Shown: one piece after another, positions 36,301 to 48,297 of the stretch
Numbering within the stretch: position 1 is the first letter of the stretch
How the letters are laid out: every line of letters starts with the position of its first letter
Assembly: GCF_037392515.1 (NCBI RefSeq)
Contig: NC_090285.1
Location: 5,273,501-5,337,500 of the forward strand
Length of the DNA stretch: 64,000 nt
Direction: 5' to 3'
Source: Haliotis asinina
Lineage: Eukaryota > Mollusca > Gastropoda > Lepetellida > Haliotidae
The notes under the pieces: generated by a model
Told to the model about the DNA's origin: nothing
What the model saw: the letters and a program-made list of their open reading frames with translations, nothing else
The model's database searches: none
Translations under genes and position numbers: made by a program

Positions 36301-39300
36301 CGGAACTGTATGATTGATAATATGACTCATACTATATTAATATGCATATTTCTTACAATGACATCATGAATGATTTGGGGAAGCTGGTATTTATCAACTT
36401 ACTACCAACATATTCGGGTTTAAGATGATTATATATCAAAAAGGACATTGCTATGTGATTTTCCTTACTAAAATAACAACTTTCCTAATAATGTAATTAT
36501 ATCGTATATTACATGCCAGTTGAAGAAGATGATTAAAGTTCTGTTCCTGATGACCCTTGAGGTGAACAGCTGAGTAAACTTTCCCCGGTCTCCCTCATCG
36601 ACGGTCAGCTCAGCCAACATGGAGGCCGGAAGTTCTACTCCGTTTATCTTTGCCGCTTTATGAATGATGACTTCCGCTTCCGCCTTCCGGCCACGTGACA
36701 ACAACCACCTTGGGGACTCTGGAATCAGCCTTAAGAAGTAACATTAGGCGTAGCCGATGTCTAGTGAGTGTGTGAGTTATGTTTTTTAATCCATTTAACA
36801 CGATGACGTTTGGCGCCGGATGCCAGTGACGCCTTCTCATCTTGGTTTGGAATTCCCACTTGAGATTCGATGTTAATGTCGAAGACTCCGCCTACACCCT
36901 CGAATGAAGACGATTTCAAGCCTGTTAGTTCGGACTCTGAGAAGTGCTTTTGACCCCTACATGAGACTTAATGGGTGAGTTTAGTTTTACGCCGCACTCA
37001 GCAATATTCCAACCTTATGGCGGCGGTCTGTAACTAATCCAGTCTTAAACAGACAATCACGTGATCAACAGCATGAGCACAATTGGGAACCGACGACATA
37101 TGTCAACCAAGTCAGCGAGCCTTACCACCCGATCCCAGTGGCTCTTGCGGCAAATATGGATTGCTGAAGGCCTATTCTACCCCGGACCTTCACGGGTCCC
37201 ATACATGTGAAACTGCGGCAGGCATGGCAGTGGCAATAGGAGGACACGACACGAGAGGACACGAGTGGATGCGGCTGACAGTGGAAGTGATGAGATACAA
37301 GATCGCCCCTTATGTTGTGTGTTAGAAACTCCCAGTGCAATCCTGACAACATACAAACTGAAGGTATTCAACGGCGTAATAATATTCACAACCCTTCCAA
37401 ACAGTTGTCTGTCAATTTTGACCGAATCAACTTTTACGGGCGACGCCACATTTGTTTACACTCACGATAGACCTATTAGAAATTTGTTTACTTATTTCGA
37501 TTGGGTTTTTTTTCGTTTTTTATTACAGAAACATGAGTTATAACAGGCTAGGAAAATAGCTCTTGTAGCCACACTAAAAAGTAAAGTGTATTTAATTCCA
37601 TAAAAGTCTTCTCGTTTTAAATGCCCCCCAGAAGGTGTGAAAACTGAATGAAAATCATGAATGGAATGAGTGATGAAAGTATTACCAGTAATGTCAAATT
37701 TCACGTATTAGCCAATCAAATCACGCGTAGGTGCTACGTCACATATGTGTCATAACACATTGTTATGAAACCCTTTACAAAATACCACGCGGGTAATAGA
37801 TATATGTAAATAATACATTCAAAACAATAAACATGCCATAGATCACCAACAACTGCAGATTTACAATGTATAATGCTTTTGCTTCAATCACGGACCTTAG
37901 CTGGATTTACACAGTTGTTGCAGCAAAAACACTGACGTGTATCTGTTATCTTTGGTATTGTGCATATGGTATGTGTTGGTCTCATAGACTTGATAAAATA
38001 AGCATTAACTTGACACATAGGCTACAAGTTTTGTATCATGACTAGTATCGGTATATAACTATTCAAATGAACATAATGGTTCTATAAGGAGGTATGTAGA
38101 TATATCATGACCTGGAATAAAGCATTATTTAGTATTGGCCTATTCAACTGTATCTATGTTACATCTATATTCCTACTGTGTTTTAAGAAAACTGGAGATA
38201 TTCTGTAAGTTCATAAGCTTCTCGTCCTTGTTAATAATAGTCGTTCCGCCCGTTTCTGTAAATATTCACATTCTGGACACTAAAAACAAACCAGATGTAA
38301 AAATGAAGTCATCAGAAGAAAACGAACCACCAAAATCCAAACAGGAGAACGGAAGGCACTGAGATGACCAGCTGTAATGTCTTCCAGTAGCGGAGGGCGT
38401 ACGCAGTCGCTCCCAGGATGAACATGCCCACACACCAGAACACTTGGACGCCTACCCCGGCCAACACCCGCTTGGATGGTCCAACCATCTCAAGACCTTA
38501 AAGCAGGAGAGAACGTAGCATAGTATCTGGAATAATGTTACACATTCACGTGTTAATGAGTTTCTGATTGTATTGTTTGTTCACAAACTGTTTCCTCATA
38601 AACTGTCAGTTATCTACATGATTAACAGATATGTCAATTTGCATGTTTTGTTTCATTTTTGTAAACATATAGGACCAGTAGGAGGAGAAAATTTCTCTAT
38701 TTACTTTGACATGTATAAACTAAATCAGCGACCCTGACCATTCAAGTCCGTTAGTCGCCTCTTTACCATGTTTACTGAAGATCAGGTCCAGCAAGGTCTT
38801 CATACGTTTCCGATTGTATTGGTTAACAAATTGTTTCCTCACAATCTGTCAGTAGTTGGAATGCTACTGACAGATATGATTGCTCAGCATATTTTTGTTT
38901 CATTTTCGGAAACATATTGGACCAATAAAAAATTACATAATCATGTGTAAATGGGCTTCTGAATGTATTAGTTTATAAACAAACTGCTCCCTGAAAACCT
39001 AAATAATGTATAGATATGAAAACGCATGCATGTTTTTGTTTCATTTTGGTAAACCCGCAGGAGCAGCAGGAAGGCAAGAAGCTCAATTTCCGGTATGAAA
39101 TGTTGGAGACGCGCAGTGTTTGGAATATGGTTAGAAGACCTACCTACCTTCTGCTTGGGCAGAATTGGTATTCAGAACGTTCTGACTGAAAGTCATTATA
39201 CTTCAATTCATACCTGACATGTACAGTTACAGCATTGTCATAGTAACACAACGTAAACACCAGAAGCTTTCAGTACTGTCCCTGTATACAATCTATAATT

Positions 39301-42300
39301 ATGAAATACTGGTCAATGCGCATGAAACACTACTCAAAAGTGTCACATGTAACATGAATCATTCTCACCCTGTTCCACAAGGATATAAGGACGACCTTGA
39401 CAGTTTTTGACCTTTGACGTTGAAACCCAGACCGCTATTGTCATATGTAAAGTGCACAACAATCGGACCTAAAGATATATCTCAAAACGGTGGTATTATC
39501 TGAAATAGCAAGTCACTTAAGACATATTGGTTTAAACATCCCTTTATTCATAAAGATGAATTGGGATTGGTGAACAAGCTTTACAGCTCATGTAGAGGCC
39601 ACAAAATCCCATGCTGGGATTCGAACGACGGACCTTCTGTTCCGAAATCCACATGACCAAAGCGGTTAATCCCGTCAGCAAGCCGACAAGGTACACTCAT
39701 ATCAACACCTCTCCCACACAACATATAATACAATTTTTATATGAAACATGTCGTCATTGATGGTGACTCTGATATGAGTAATACATGTGTAGATATTACA
39801 GCAAATACAGGTGCCACTATCATCCCAGTAAACACAAATAAAGAGTTACGGATTGGTGTGTCTAACAAGCCATTTGTAGAAATATAAAACAGTTTTGAGA
39901 AGGTTATTGTTGAGTTAAGTGAATTATTTTTCTTTGGACATTTATAGCGCAGTGTCTTGATGATAAAATTGTGGACGGATTCAACTATTTCCTGGTTTTC
40001 ACAGTGAGCACGTTCTTTGTTTCTGTTTATAATGGTATTCAGGTTATAAATAAAATCCGGAAGTGCAAAATAAAAATACGGATTAGTTCTTATCTGAATA
40101 TAGTTCCCGGATGCCAAAAAAAAATAATGTCTGTTGTTTTCACTCTGATATCCACAAGAGCAACATGGACGGTCTACGAAATGCTTAATATACTTATGTT
40201 GGGCGAGCTGGCTATTTCACCAGGTTGGTGATCAAGCGAGCTTGAAGTGTCAGGATCGAGCCCACCTGTGACCGGGTGTAAAACCTTGTAGTCAACTTAT
40301 GTGCAGACTCTCTCAGTGTTGTCACAATCCCTAGCGCACATTAAAAGTAACATGAGCACTTAAAAGAACCAGCAAATCCGTTCGTACATGATCAAATGGT
40401 GACCACATGATTACGTGCATACACCTCGTTGCGGGGACAGTAACGTACAGTACACCTTGGACAAAGTACTTTGACTGTGTGTCCCAGTCCACACAGCTGT
40501 GAATGGGTAATTCGTAAGGACAGAAACTCCACAACAACTCGGTGCGCATAGTGGCTGCAATAGTTCTATGATCCCCTGAGAGTTGAGATCGATAATAAGG
40601 TGTAACGTTGACATTTATATCCAACGATTGGGATGAAAATACCAGCGCATTGAGCAAGTACCAGTTGCGTGGATATGTGAGTTATATGAATATATAGGTA
40701 ATTGTACATTTTCTACAACACTTTATTGGTCATGTCACTATAAACGTAGATACATTGATTGGAATGTCTGTGGATCAAACAACACCAGACTACCGGTGAA
40801 AGTGGATGTGCTTAGGCAAACAGTCAATAAACATATGTCTCTCTATATAGGAGTATCAGACAAGGAGTACAAGTTTGAAACTGGAATGAAGAAAAGTCTA
40901 TTTAGCTGGTTTATTTAAGTTATTTAATGTAGATAACTGGCTGAATATTTGACGTGGTTTCGTGCAATGTTGCGATAAAACGTCACATTAAATACGTTCC
41001 ATACCCCAGCAATATTGGTAATACAAGTATAAATTCTACACGGAGAAAGTGTTGTGCTTAATAGACAGAGCGGTAGCTGTTTGCAGAACAAACATTGAAT
41101 CACTGATTGCTCCTTCGTGCAACTGTATTGGATGTATGCTTGTATTGGACGTCGCCATAAACAACTGTGCATTGCAGTAATATTTGAAATATTATTATTC
41201 CCACAAACCACTGTTATCATTGTACAACGACTATTGCTGAGTGACATCGCTAGTGCTCCAACTGTTGACGTGACTGGTCGCATGACTCTGAGAATCGCTG
41301 GTTCTTTCGAAAAATTATTTGTGAATGACAACTGATGATTTCTCCCGAGAGTGACACATGTTAGATGATCATAGTTTAAGACTGTGGCGCTAATGCGCGT
41401 CCATACAGCAGACTCAAGGGCCAGCTGTACATTTTAACAAGTGTTATTTTCAGAGAAAGGAAAATATTGTCATTGTGTGCTGTCCACATTGAAAAACGTG
41501 TGTATCATTTTCCCAGCAGTCACGTTCGTATCTAAATGATAACGCCTTGCAAGAACCATATTAACCTTTAGCCGATGAGATGTCGCCACCAATATTTTTT
41601 CGAAGATGCATAATTTTATTTCCGTCATTACACCAACAACTTACCAAACACGAAGGCAGTCATAAACAGAGACATATAGGAGAGGGCGTTGACAAAACGG
41701 ATGACGATGAACACGTAAATGTTGGGACTGAATGATGTCACAATAGCCGAGATCGCCTGCAGCCCGACGCTGATGAAAAATGTTATTTTACGTCCAATAC
41801 TGAAAGTAAACATTAATCTTTTACAATTGTGAAGCGTTTTTGTGTTCTTTGAGTGCAGGTTAACTCCGCACTAAGCAATATTTCATCTACATGACAACGG
41901 CTTGTAAATATTCGAGTGTATTTCAGAGTGATGAATCGTATGATGGGAGCATGATCTATGTTGCTGGCAAACGATGACATGTGTCAACCAAGTCTGCGAG
42001 CCAGAACTTTCGATTCTGTCAGTCACGTCTTATGACGTCCAGATTGCACGATGGACGACAAGAAAATGAATACTCACTGATCAGACACGAATCCCATAAC
42101 AAATGCGCCAACAAGACTTCCAGCAAACGCCGCCATGTTGGAATGCGCTCGGAGGATACGCTTGTCACAGACGACATTGAACTGAAAAAGATGAACAGTT
42201 ATCGAATTAATTTCTTATCTGTAGTAGGGGGAGATATTTATTTAGAACAAACGTCAGCCATTTTGTTGCCCCAGTTAAACACCTGTTAAAACCGATAACC

Positions 42301-45300
42301 GACCAAGTCGAATACATGTACCTATTATTCCATGTTCAGAATAGGTTCCGAGTAAGAGTCTATATTTAGATATGACTCAAGTACTATTTATAGAATCAGG
42401 CGGGCAATATAAGGCCCCCAAATAGTGTTCTGAAATTCATACTCAGCACGGCCTGTGAAGTCTTTACGAGTAATGGATATATTCTGAAGTGACTACAAGT
42501 AGTGCATACAGGACCTCATCATGGATTCACTACATAAGGAGCCCCTGAGAAGGAAACGTTCTAATGTTGTGAACAGTGTACATATGTGGGGGTTGTAATG
42601 GAGATCTCTGAACAACAGAACACTTTATTACGGTAAGTTTCATTTTTTCACTATGATAGTTTCAGATCTCTCTCCTAGGATCTATTTTGTCCTTTCCCTA
42701 GTCGTTATAATCACTTTCAGTTGAAATAATAGAGGTTCCTCTAAGACGGTATCATAGCCTTCCCACACGAAGTGGAAAAGCTTACACGTGCACCCTCTTT
42801 TGCAAAGCTTTGTAGGAATGCGGAGAGACAAAAGCCATGAAATTGTAGGGTCTAGAGACCCCATACTGTATTTACAAGCAACGGACAGAGTTTCAGGATC
42901 CAAGACATCATCGGGACATAGGCGAGAATGTTACATTAGAGCAAGAAATTGGCTGATATACTGAATATTATAAGGTTCCAAGAACGGTTGAATTCCTTTC
43001 CTTCTTAGCCTGAAAGGGTGTCGTCGTCAAATGGCCCAGACAGGCTTTGTGTACTTTATCTAACGGGACGCTTGCAAGTTTGCAAGTTGTTTTCAATGTG
43101 GTCTCTTTCGCGAGAAATCGGAAGTACATGACGATCTTTGAGTTGAGCATGAAAAATTATCCGCTGACTGCGCGCATATGACCTTGGAGACATTACCTCA
43201 AGAAGAGGTGATCCGTTGGGGTAGTCATGTGGATTTACATTGCTAAAAAGAGTGTGATGTTTATTGTAAAACGCTGTATATTTTCATTGGTGAGATTCTG
43301 TTTTGGTAATAAATCAGTATTCGAGTACATTTGCATTGGTTATCTATGATGTATTAATAGAGGTTTGCTCAAATACAAATCTCTTTGAGATGCCAGCCAT
43401 GGCAGAAGAAAGAGCTAGAATAATTGCAATTGGCTAAGTATGTGCTGAAACATGACAAGGTTCAAGTTAATGTTTAAGGACACTGAGGAGATGCAACAAT
43501 ATATCTTCGAAATGAAGAGGGAACCGATTCTTTCTGTTAGTTGTTCCATAAAGAGATTGTTATAGGGAGGACCAAAGAAGCTATATTAAACTGTGGAAGC
43601 TAAAGGCCTGTTAAGACTGTGAATATCTGTATAAAGGCGTGTTAGGGCAATATGGCTTCATTTGTCCGTGGACCAGTGACAGTTCATGTCAAGTTGCTCC
43701 CATTTTTGTTTTAATCATGCATAATCCACAATACAAACTCTTGGTACCTGATAATGATGAATGGACACGCTTTTACATGCTCAGGGTTGCGTGGGGTAGA
43801 AAGATCTGACAAGATGTCCGATATTTGAAATTGTACGATCCAGGAGGACAATGAAAAAATAACACCCCCACCACCATAAGTGGTGTCGACAGAGAGCAAA
43901 CGCATATCGTAGCTACATCAGAGGTGTTATAGAGCAAATTTCATATGGTGACAAATTAGCCACAAAAAGTAATTGTCTCCTGTTTGAATTGCTTTCATTT
44001 TACACCCCGAATCTAAAAATAGTGAGTGAGTCATATTTAAATATAGTAGTTGGGTCATACCTGAGTATAAACTGTCAGTAGAAGCCAGTAACAGAATGGC
44101 AGGAATTTAATTAGGCTAATTATCTATTTGTATCTTGGCTAAAGGTGTCATCTAGGTGTTTAACTGGGTCAGCAACAACACAAATCGTATCTCCGTGACA
44201 TAAGACGTCCAAACGAAACTTGCCAGGTAAAATGACTGATATATATACCTAACAGATCGAACAGACTAACATGAGGTTGAGGGTTGTACGCTTATAATAT
44301 CTGTATAAAAGTGACAAACCCTAATAACATCTCTGTACCATCCCAGCCACTGCATGTCTGCACGAATGTGCCCATGAGAAATACGTATGAGTTTACAAAA
44401 TAGTGCTCGTTTCCATGCACTTACAAAGCGGGAGTTCCTCCTATAACTACAACATGTTCCATTTCGGAAAATGGTTTGTGCTTGTTTGCACGTTTTGCTA
44501 TTGCACGCTTGCGCGCTTGTATGAAATGGAACTTGATACAACCTGTATGCTTGCATACCGCAACTCCATACAAAACTGCATCCCCTTTGACCCATGAATA
44601 TCAAATAACCAAATTCATGAGAGTGAAGCTCGACACATAAGGAATGTCATTTAGTGTACCTCCGTTATAACATTCTCCTGGATATCAGAAGTGTCGTAGA
44701 CCCATCTGCTGCACGTCTCAGTGTCGTTGCTATCGCCACTGTCGTTCATGGGAGTCTTATATAGGAGGCATGAAGAAAGAGTTAATTTACCCTCTTCTTT
44801 CACGTAAGGGATTGACTGGTTCACAAGCCTGGCGTGACTCTCTCCTTGGCTGTGGAATGTATCGTTTGGGGAGATGGCACATCTGTAGGGAGGTCAGAAC
44901 AATTTTCATTGAACCACCATCAGTGACCCATTGATATGACATAACATATGAAACACGAAATATGATACGATACGATATGACATACCGGCTATCATATACC
45001 CAATGAAATCTGTTTCCGCAGATACGGTTCAAAGTTGAAACGCTAAGAATTCTGTTCCTGACATTTGGTGTGACATCAACAAACCCGTAGCATTGTCTAC
45101 CAGTGAATAATTGTATTATACAATGACTCGGTTCACAAATTAATGCACGTTACTACAAAATAGATACATTAATAGTGTAGGATGAAGTGGTACTGCTATG
45201 CCCCAGGACTGCCAGGGTGTCACATACTGTCAGTCAGTTTTAACAAAGTATTATGTTATTTACCTTTAAACTTTGTTGCATTACCTATTTCAGTATAAAA

Positions 45301-45530
45301 ACATCGTTGCCTATAGAAACATATTACTCGCACGATGTAATCTTGTCAAAGTCTAGATACAGAAACACACCAAAATAATGACAGTACCTATGTTTTGGGA
45401 TATCCATGAGAAAAATTGGAACCATAGCCTGAATAGCAGCAAAGATGGCGGGGACACTCACAAGGACGTACATGCGCCTCTGGTATGGTCCGAACTCGCC
45501 CACATGGGTCAGGATATCATCGAACTTCAT
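30370..45530 (-). CDS. SLC22-type organic ion transporter, copy 2, complete, 9 exons, 521 aa
   Basis: Exons (minus): 45388..45530, 44660..44882, 42078..42181, 41645..41799, 38328..38496, 36517..36729, 35729..35949, 34715..34896, 30370..30525. Every exon has the same length as its partner in copy 1, and the frame is open from [13 protein letters not shown] to the TAG at 30370-30372. The same motifs are present: N-terminal GPYQRR, glycosylated loop, [26 protein letters not shown] and [10 protein letters not shown]. Exon 6 differs from copy 1 by one residue of 71, whereas exon 9 differs by seven of 51. Intron 6 again has a GC donor. Intron 8 (30526-34714) is swollen by a Tc1 and a mariner copy, intron 7 carries a 180-bp inverted repeat, intron 5 a SINE, and intron 4 a locally triplicated segment plus tRNA-like repeats. 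It most likely has the same function as copy 1, with possible divergence of expression or substrate. Confidence 0.94.
30654..32099 (-). mobile_element. Tc1-like element, broken copy A
   Basis: The left end starts cactcttcaaaaaaaa and the right end closes with aagagtg, followed by TA; the left flank reads TG, a decayed TA. On the minus strand, transposase pieces are visible: MGRL start with helix-turn-helix near 31810, [20 protein letters not shown] near 31550, and [20 protein letters not shown] near 31050, the region of the last catalytic acid in DD34E Tc1 transposases. Several stops and frame changes break it. The left inverted repeat contains a (GAAA)n expansion at about 30668-30693. It lies in intron 8 of transporter copy 2, about 170 bases from the mariner. 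Confidence 0.85.
32271..33566 (+). mobile_element. mariner element, near-complete
   Basis: The ends are imperfect inverted repeats. The left starts acgagggttggctgaaaagt, and the right end read in reverse gives the same first 20 bases; about 26 of the first 28 bases agree. TA dinucleotides lie at or close to both ends, as expected of the superfamily. Length of about 1.3 kb is normal for mariner. It sits in intron 8 of transporter copy 2, opposite to the gene, and is absent from the same intron of copy 1, so it arrived after the duplication. Confidence 0.9.
32451..33500 (+). pseudogene. mariner transposase with one early in-frame stop, otherwise open (349 codons)
   Basis: The natural start is ATG at 32451 (MDKPE), followed by a TAA at 32466-32468; the frame then stays open to 33500. 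The next in-frame ATG is at 32502, so a protein started there would lack the first 17 residues, part of the N-terminal helix-turn-helix region. The catalytic triad is present as D158 ([11 protein letters not shown]), D252 (FLQDNAPVH) and D287 ([12 protein letters not shown]), with 34 residues between the last two: the D,D34D signature. WVPHxL-like (here WMPKLL) and YSPDLAP motifs are intact. Only one visible lesion suggests recent arrival. Confidence 0.9.
34013..34126. mobile_element. decayed relative of the fold-back MITE family
   Basis: It begins ggcccgttctcgtaag and ends acgctagttgtagcgctagg followed by agagctttgtgagacgg, matching the usual ends and subterminal 'cgctagg' wording of this MITE family on the inverted strand. 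The left end is degraded. It lies in intron 8 of transporter copy 2. Confidence 0.5.
35340..35519. repeat. near-perfect inverted repeat, 73-bp arms, 34-bp loop
   Basis: Arms 35340-35412 and 35447-35519 are exact reverse complements except for one position (gggTata against gggCata). The mismatch would be a G-U wobble in plus-strand RNA and an A-C mismatch in minus-strand RNA. The loop contains a smaller inverted pair, ccgaca/tgtcgg. It lies in intron 7 of transporter copy 2, so it is transcribed with that gene. It is absent from intron 7 of copy 1. No coding potential or target duplication was seen. Confidence 0.95.
36972..37200 (+). repeat. abalone-type SINE body in intron 5 of copy 2
   Basis: gggtgagtttagttttacgc, cgcactcagcaatattccaa, tggcggcggtctgtaacta, gtcaaccaagtcagcgagcc, aggcctattctaccccgga, ccttcacgggtcc. 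One of the best copies; absent from intron 5 of copy 1. Confidence 0.9.
38541..39075. repeat. local triplication in intron 4 of copy 2
   Basis: A segment with ctgtcag…, gacagatatg and tgtttttgtttcattttngt-like wording occurs three times (near 38600-38680, 38840-38930 and 38990-39060). Intron 4 of copy 1 has it once (near 21240-21330). A short SINE piece (about 38723-38780) lies between units one and two. Confidence 0.65.
39600..39690 (-). repeat. tRNA-like SINE head, fragment
   Basis: Minus strand gives cggcttgctgacgggattaa, tggtcatgtggatttcgg and cgttcgaatccc, with a B-box-like gttcgaatccc. The arms do not make a convincing tRNA. In intron 4 of transporter copy 2. Confidence 0.45.
40195..40475 (+). 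repeat. second tRNA-derived SINE family
   Basis: ggcgagctggctatttcacc, aggatcgagcccacc (B-box-like), gaccgggtgtaaaacc, gtgcagactctctcagtgtt, then cacttaaaagaacc and a tail to about 40475. I recall this wording from other abalone sequence; no search was run. In intron 4 of transporter copy 2. Confidence 0.6.
41855..42045 (+). repeat. diverged SINE in intron 3 of copy 2 (shared with copy 1)
   Basis: gagtgcaggttaactccgca, ctacatgacaacggcttgta, gatgacatgtgtcaaccaag, gtcagtcacgtcttatgacg. Same orientation and same place between exons 3 and 4 as 22505-22712. Confidence 0.75.
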
Positions 45531-48297
45531 CTTTAGAGCGGGCAGATCAAATATCCGTTCTCTCTTGATCAGATGACCTGAGGTATTAGCAATACCTATT
45601 GTAAACCACCGTTAGTGGGTGCAGAGATATTGCCCTCAATCCTTACACCAGATCTGCACATGGGAACACATCTGATCTTACATGGCACGATGTTTGTTAT
45701 CAGGATCTCGACATACTATGCCCAGGTCAAGCCATTGATAACGTTCAAGAACTTGAACAATCATTGCACACAAAAGTCACACGTGAGCGTTAAATACAAG
45801 ACATTTAGCAACCACGTGTCCCAGATGTCAATATCCTTGATGCACCACTTTTACAAAAAAATAATACAGTGAGTAAATATATCGGATATATTGGCAGTTG
45901 TGGAACATTTGACGTCCAAAATCGAAAAAACCCCGAATAGTCATAAAACTGGCGTAAATGGAAACAAGTGGTAAAACACATACCCTAGTCATACAGATCC
46001 TGAAACAAACTGCCCAATAGAATATTTATAGTTGGTGGATAACAGTGCATTGATTGCAGTACACTGGTGCCATTGTCACATTGTCTGCATGAGCGCTATG
46101 TCACAGGCTAAACGTATGTGGTTAATCTTTTTAGGTCACTTTCCAGCACTTTCTCTGATACAGTCCATCGTACCTGTTATCTGCCAGGTGCATTCTGACA
46201 CATGCTTTTCTGTTGGTGTAGAACCAGGTCACATGACAGCCCTCTATGAAAGCTACATGGTGCCCAGTACACTCTACGGCGGTCATTTACTGTAACATGT
46301 CATTTGTTGTAAATCACAGGCATGGTAAATTGTTTTATCTAATCATGCATTAATGGCAGACTGGGGTCAAAATACCGATATTTTGAACACAATCAGCTGA
46401 GATCGGCTGTTCGCACAAAATGTTCCTGAAGCATTGCGCTCTCTTCCCTCCCTGTTCCACTCTACCACAACTCGGTGGACCTCACACCTACACTGGTGCG
46501 TGACGTTCCCTCATCCCGTGTCACACCTGTGCCTTTCCATCGCCAAAATACAATGTGTCACTCGACATTGAAAACAATCCTGTCCTGTTGTCTCTGGTTG
46601 AATCTGACATTTATGCGGACCAATCGCAAATGTTGAAACGTTTTGTGGTCTGGTCGCCTAGTCAGGATACCTGTGGTCACAAATCAATCCCCGGTGATTT
46701 CTACTGAACAACTGTCATCTACTGAATGGTTTAGTCACAAATATGCTGCGGTGATGACGTAACCTTATTTGTATGTTCTCCAGCTCCTGTCCAGATGTTG
46801 CTGATTTGTGTATCTGGCTTTTTTATTAATATAAACTGGCAACTTTAATGCGTTTACCTGTTCAGTAGTGTGCATGTATACCTATTCACTTCCGGTCGCT
46901 GAGATGATTACATGAGTTGCTGCATGTCATTGTTATGCTTCACGCATTGTTTCAAGCTAAATGAAAATGTTTAATGGGCCTTCTTGCCATTGTCGTGTGT
47001 ATAGCACAACTAAACACATAGCAGAATTACCTCCTTCGGAGTTAAAGCGATACATGTTGTTGTCAAGGTTTACAGAGGAAACCATGTTGAGATAGGCATG
47101 CTGATGTGGTATGGTGTCCTCCACACCTGACAGGTATAGTTAGAACTACGCAAAGAAACAAAACCAAAACCAAAAAAAAAAAAAACAATAAACAAACACG
47201 AATCCTCGCCCACGGGGAATCTGTTGATGAATCTGCATGTTTCAGCAGTCTAGAGTCAAACAGATGGCGCCACGTTTTGTCACGAGAGTGTGTATTTTTC
47301 TTGTTTCTATAATCATCCATTAGGTCATGGCTATTATGGGTCACATTTCGCATCATATATGTTCAATGGCATCTTAGTGGTGCGCCTTTTTGATAACGCT
47401 GCAGAATTGCCTTCCTTTACTGGTTGTTTATCTTGTTGACTTCCGGCTATCGAGAAAGTGCTGAGTAAATGGCGATGCAGTCAAACTTTGCTCAAATATT
47501 TCCGACACTCTGTCAGTATATATAAAGGTTGTTGTGTTGATGGTCACACACGGACTTGCACTCGGAATGATACTGGTGTTGTGTGCCTTTGCCTATCATC
47601 GTCTGTTTGTCAACAATATCTAGCTTGCATTCAAGACTGACACTTCGTGTCTAACTGCTCACCGTGGAAACAAGTTCCATTTCGTATTTCTGCTCTCACT
47701 GTAAATGTCAAACTCTGGTGAGTTATTTATGACCCATTACCCTCGACTTGTGACTCAGTTGCATTGTACTAGAACTCTGCATTGTGAGTAATTGTAACTT
47801 GCTCATTGTTTGCTCAGTATATTATTGAATATTTTAGACTTGTCTGTGTTATATTTTGCTGGTTCAAAGGGAAATTATATACACTTTTGACACGGCACTT
47901 CATTAATGCAACACTTTGTGGTTTGACACGTTAACCCCACCGAACATTCGACGTCATCAGTTACGAGGGTGCTCGGGTGGTAATTCATTATTGCAGTTTT
48001 CTTTTTAAGTTTTCCTTTAAAGAAACAAATACATGACTGTTTCCATTTAGGATATTATATTATCGAACTGACCCCAAAATGTTAAAAGCCTCCAAGGACT
48101 TAGTATGTTTCATTTGAATGGACTGTTCCCTCAACATTCTAGTAATATACATAAAATCGTACAATACACAGAAATGTCCAACCATTGCTTACGATTGTGG
48201 AAAGAATTTTGTGAATTTTATTTAGTTGATTTCATTTAGGACTCTTCTCCACAAAGAGGAAATAGTGACAATTAAAGAACGGATATGAAAGAGTTCT

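Larger units (their letters stand above)
29525..45917. repeat. segmental duplication, unit 2 (contains transporter copy 2)
   Basis: Direct-orientation partner of 14600-27517. It is about 3.5 kb longer, largely because of the Tc1 and mariner insertions at 30654-33566, a longer intron 2 and the expanded intron 4. The ends are estimated from where similarity fades and may be off by tens of bases. Confidence 0.8.

Noticed and set aside
46380-46660. Possible coding patch (VSLDIENNPVLLSLVESDIY)
   Set aside because: Only a short open stretch with stops on both sides, no splice signals that join it to another exon, and no family recognised.
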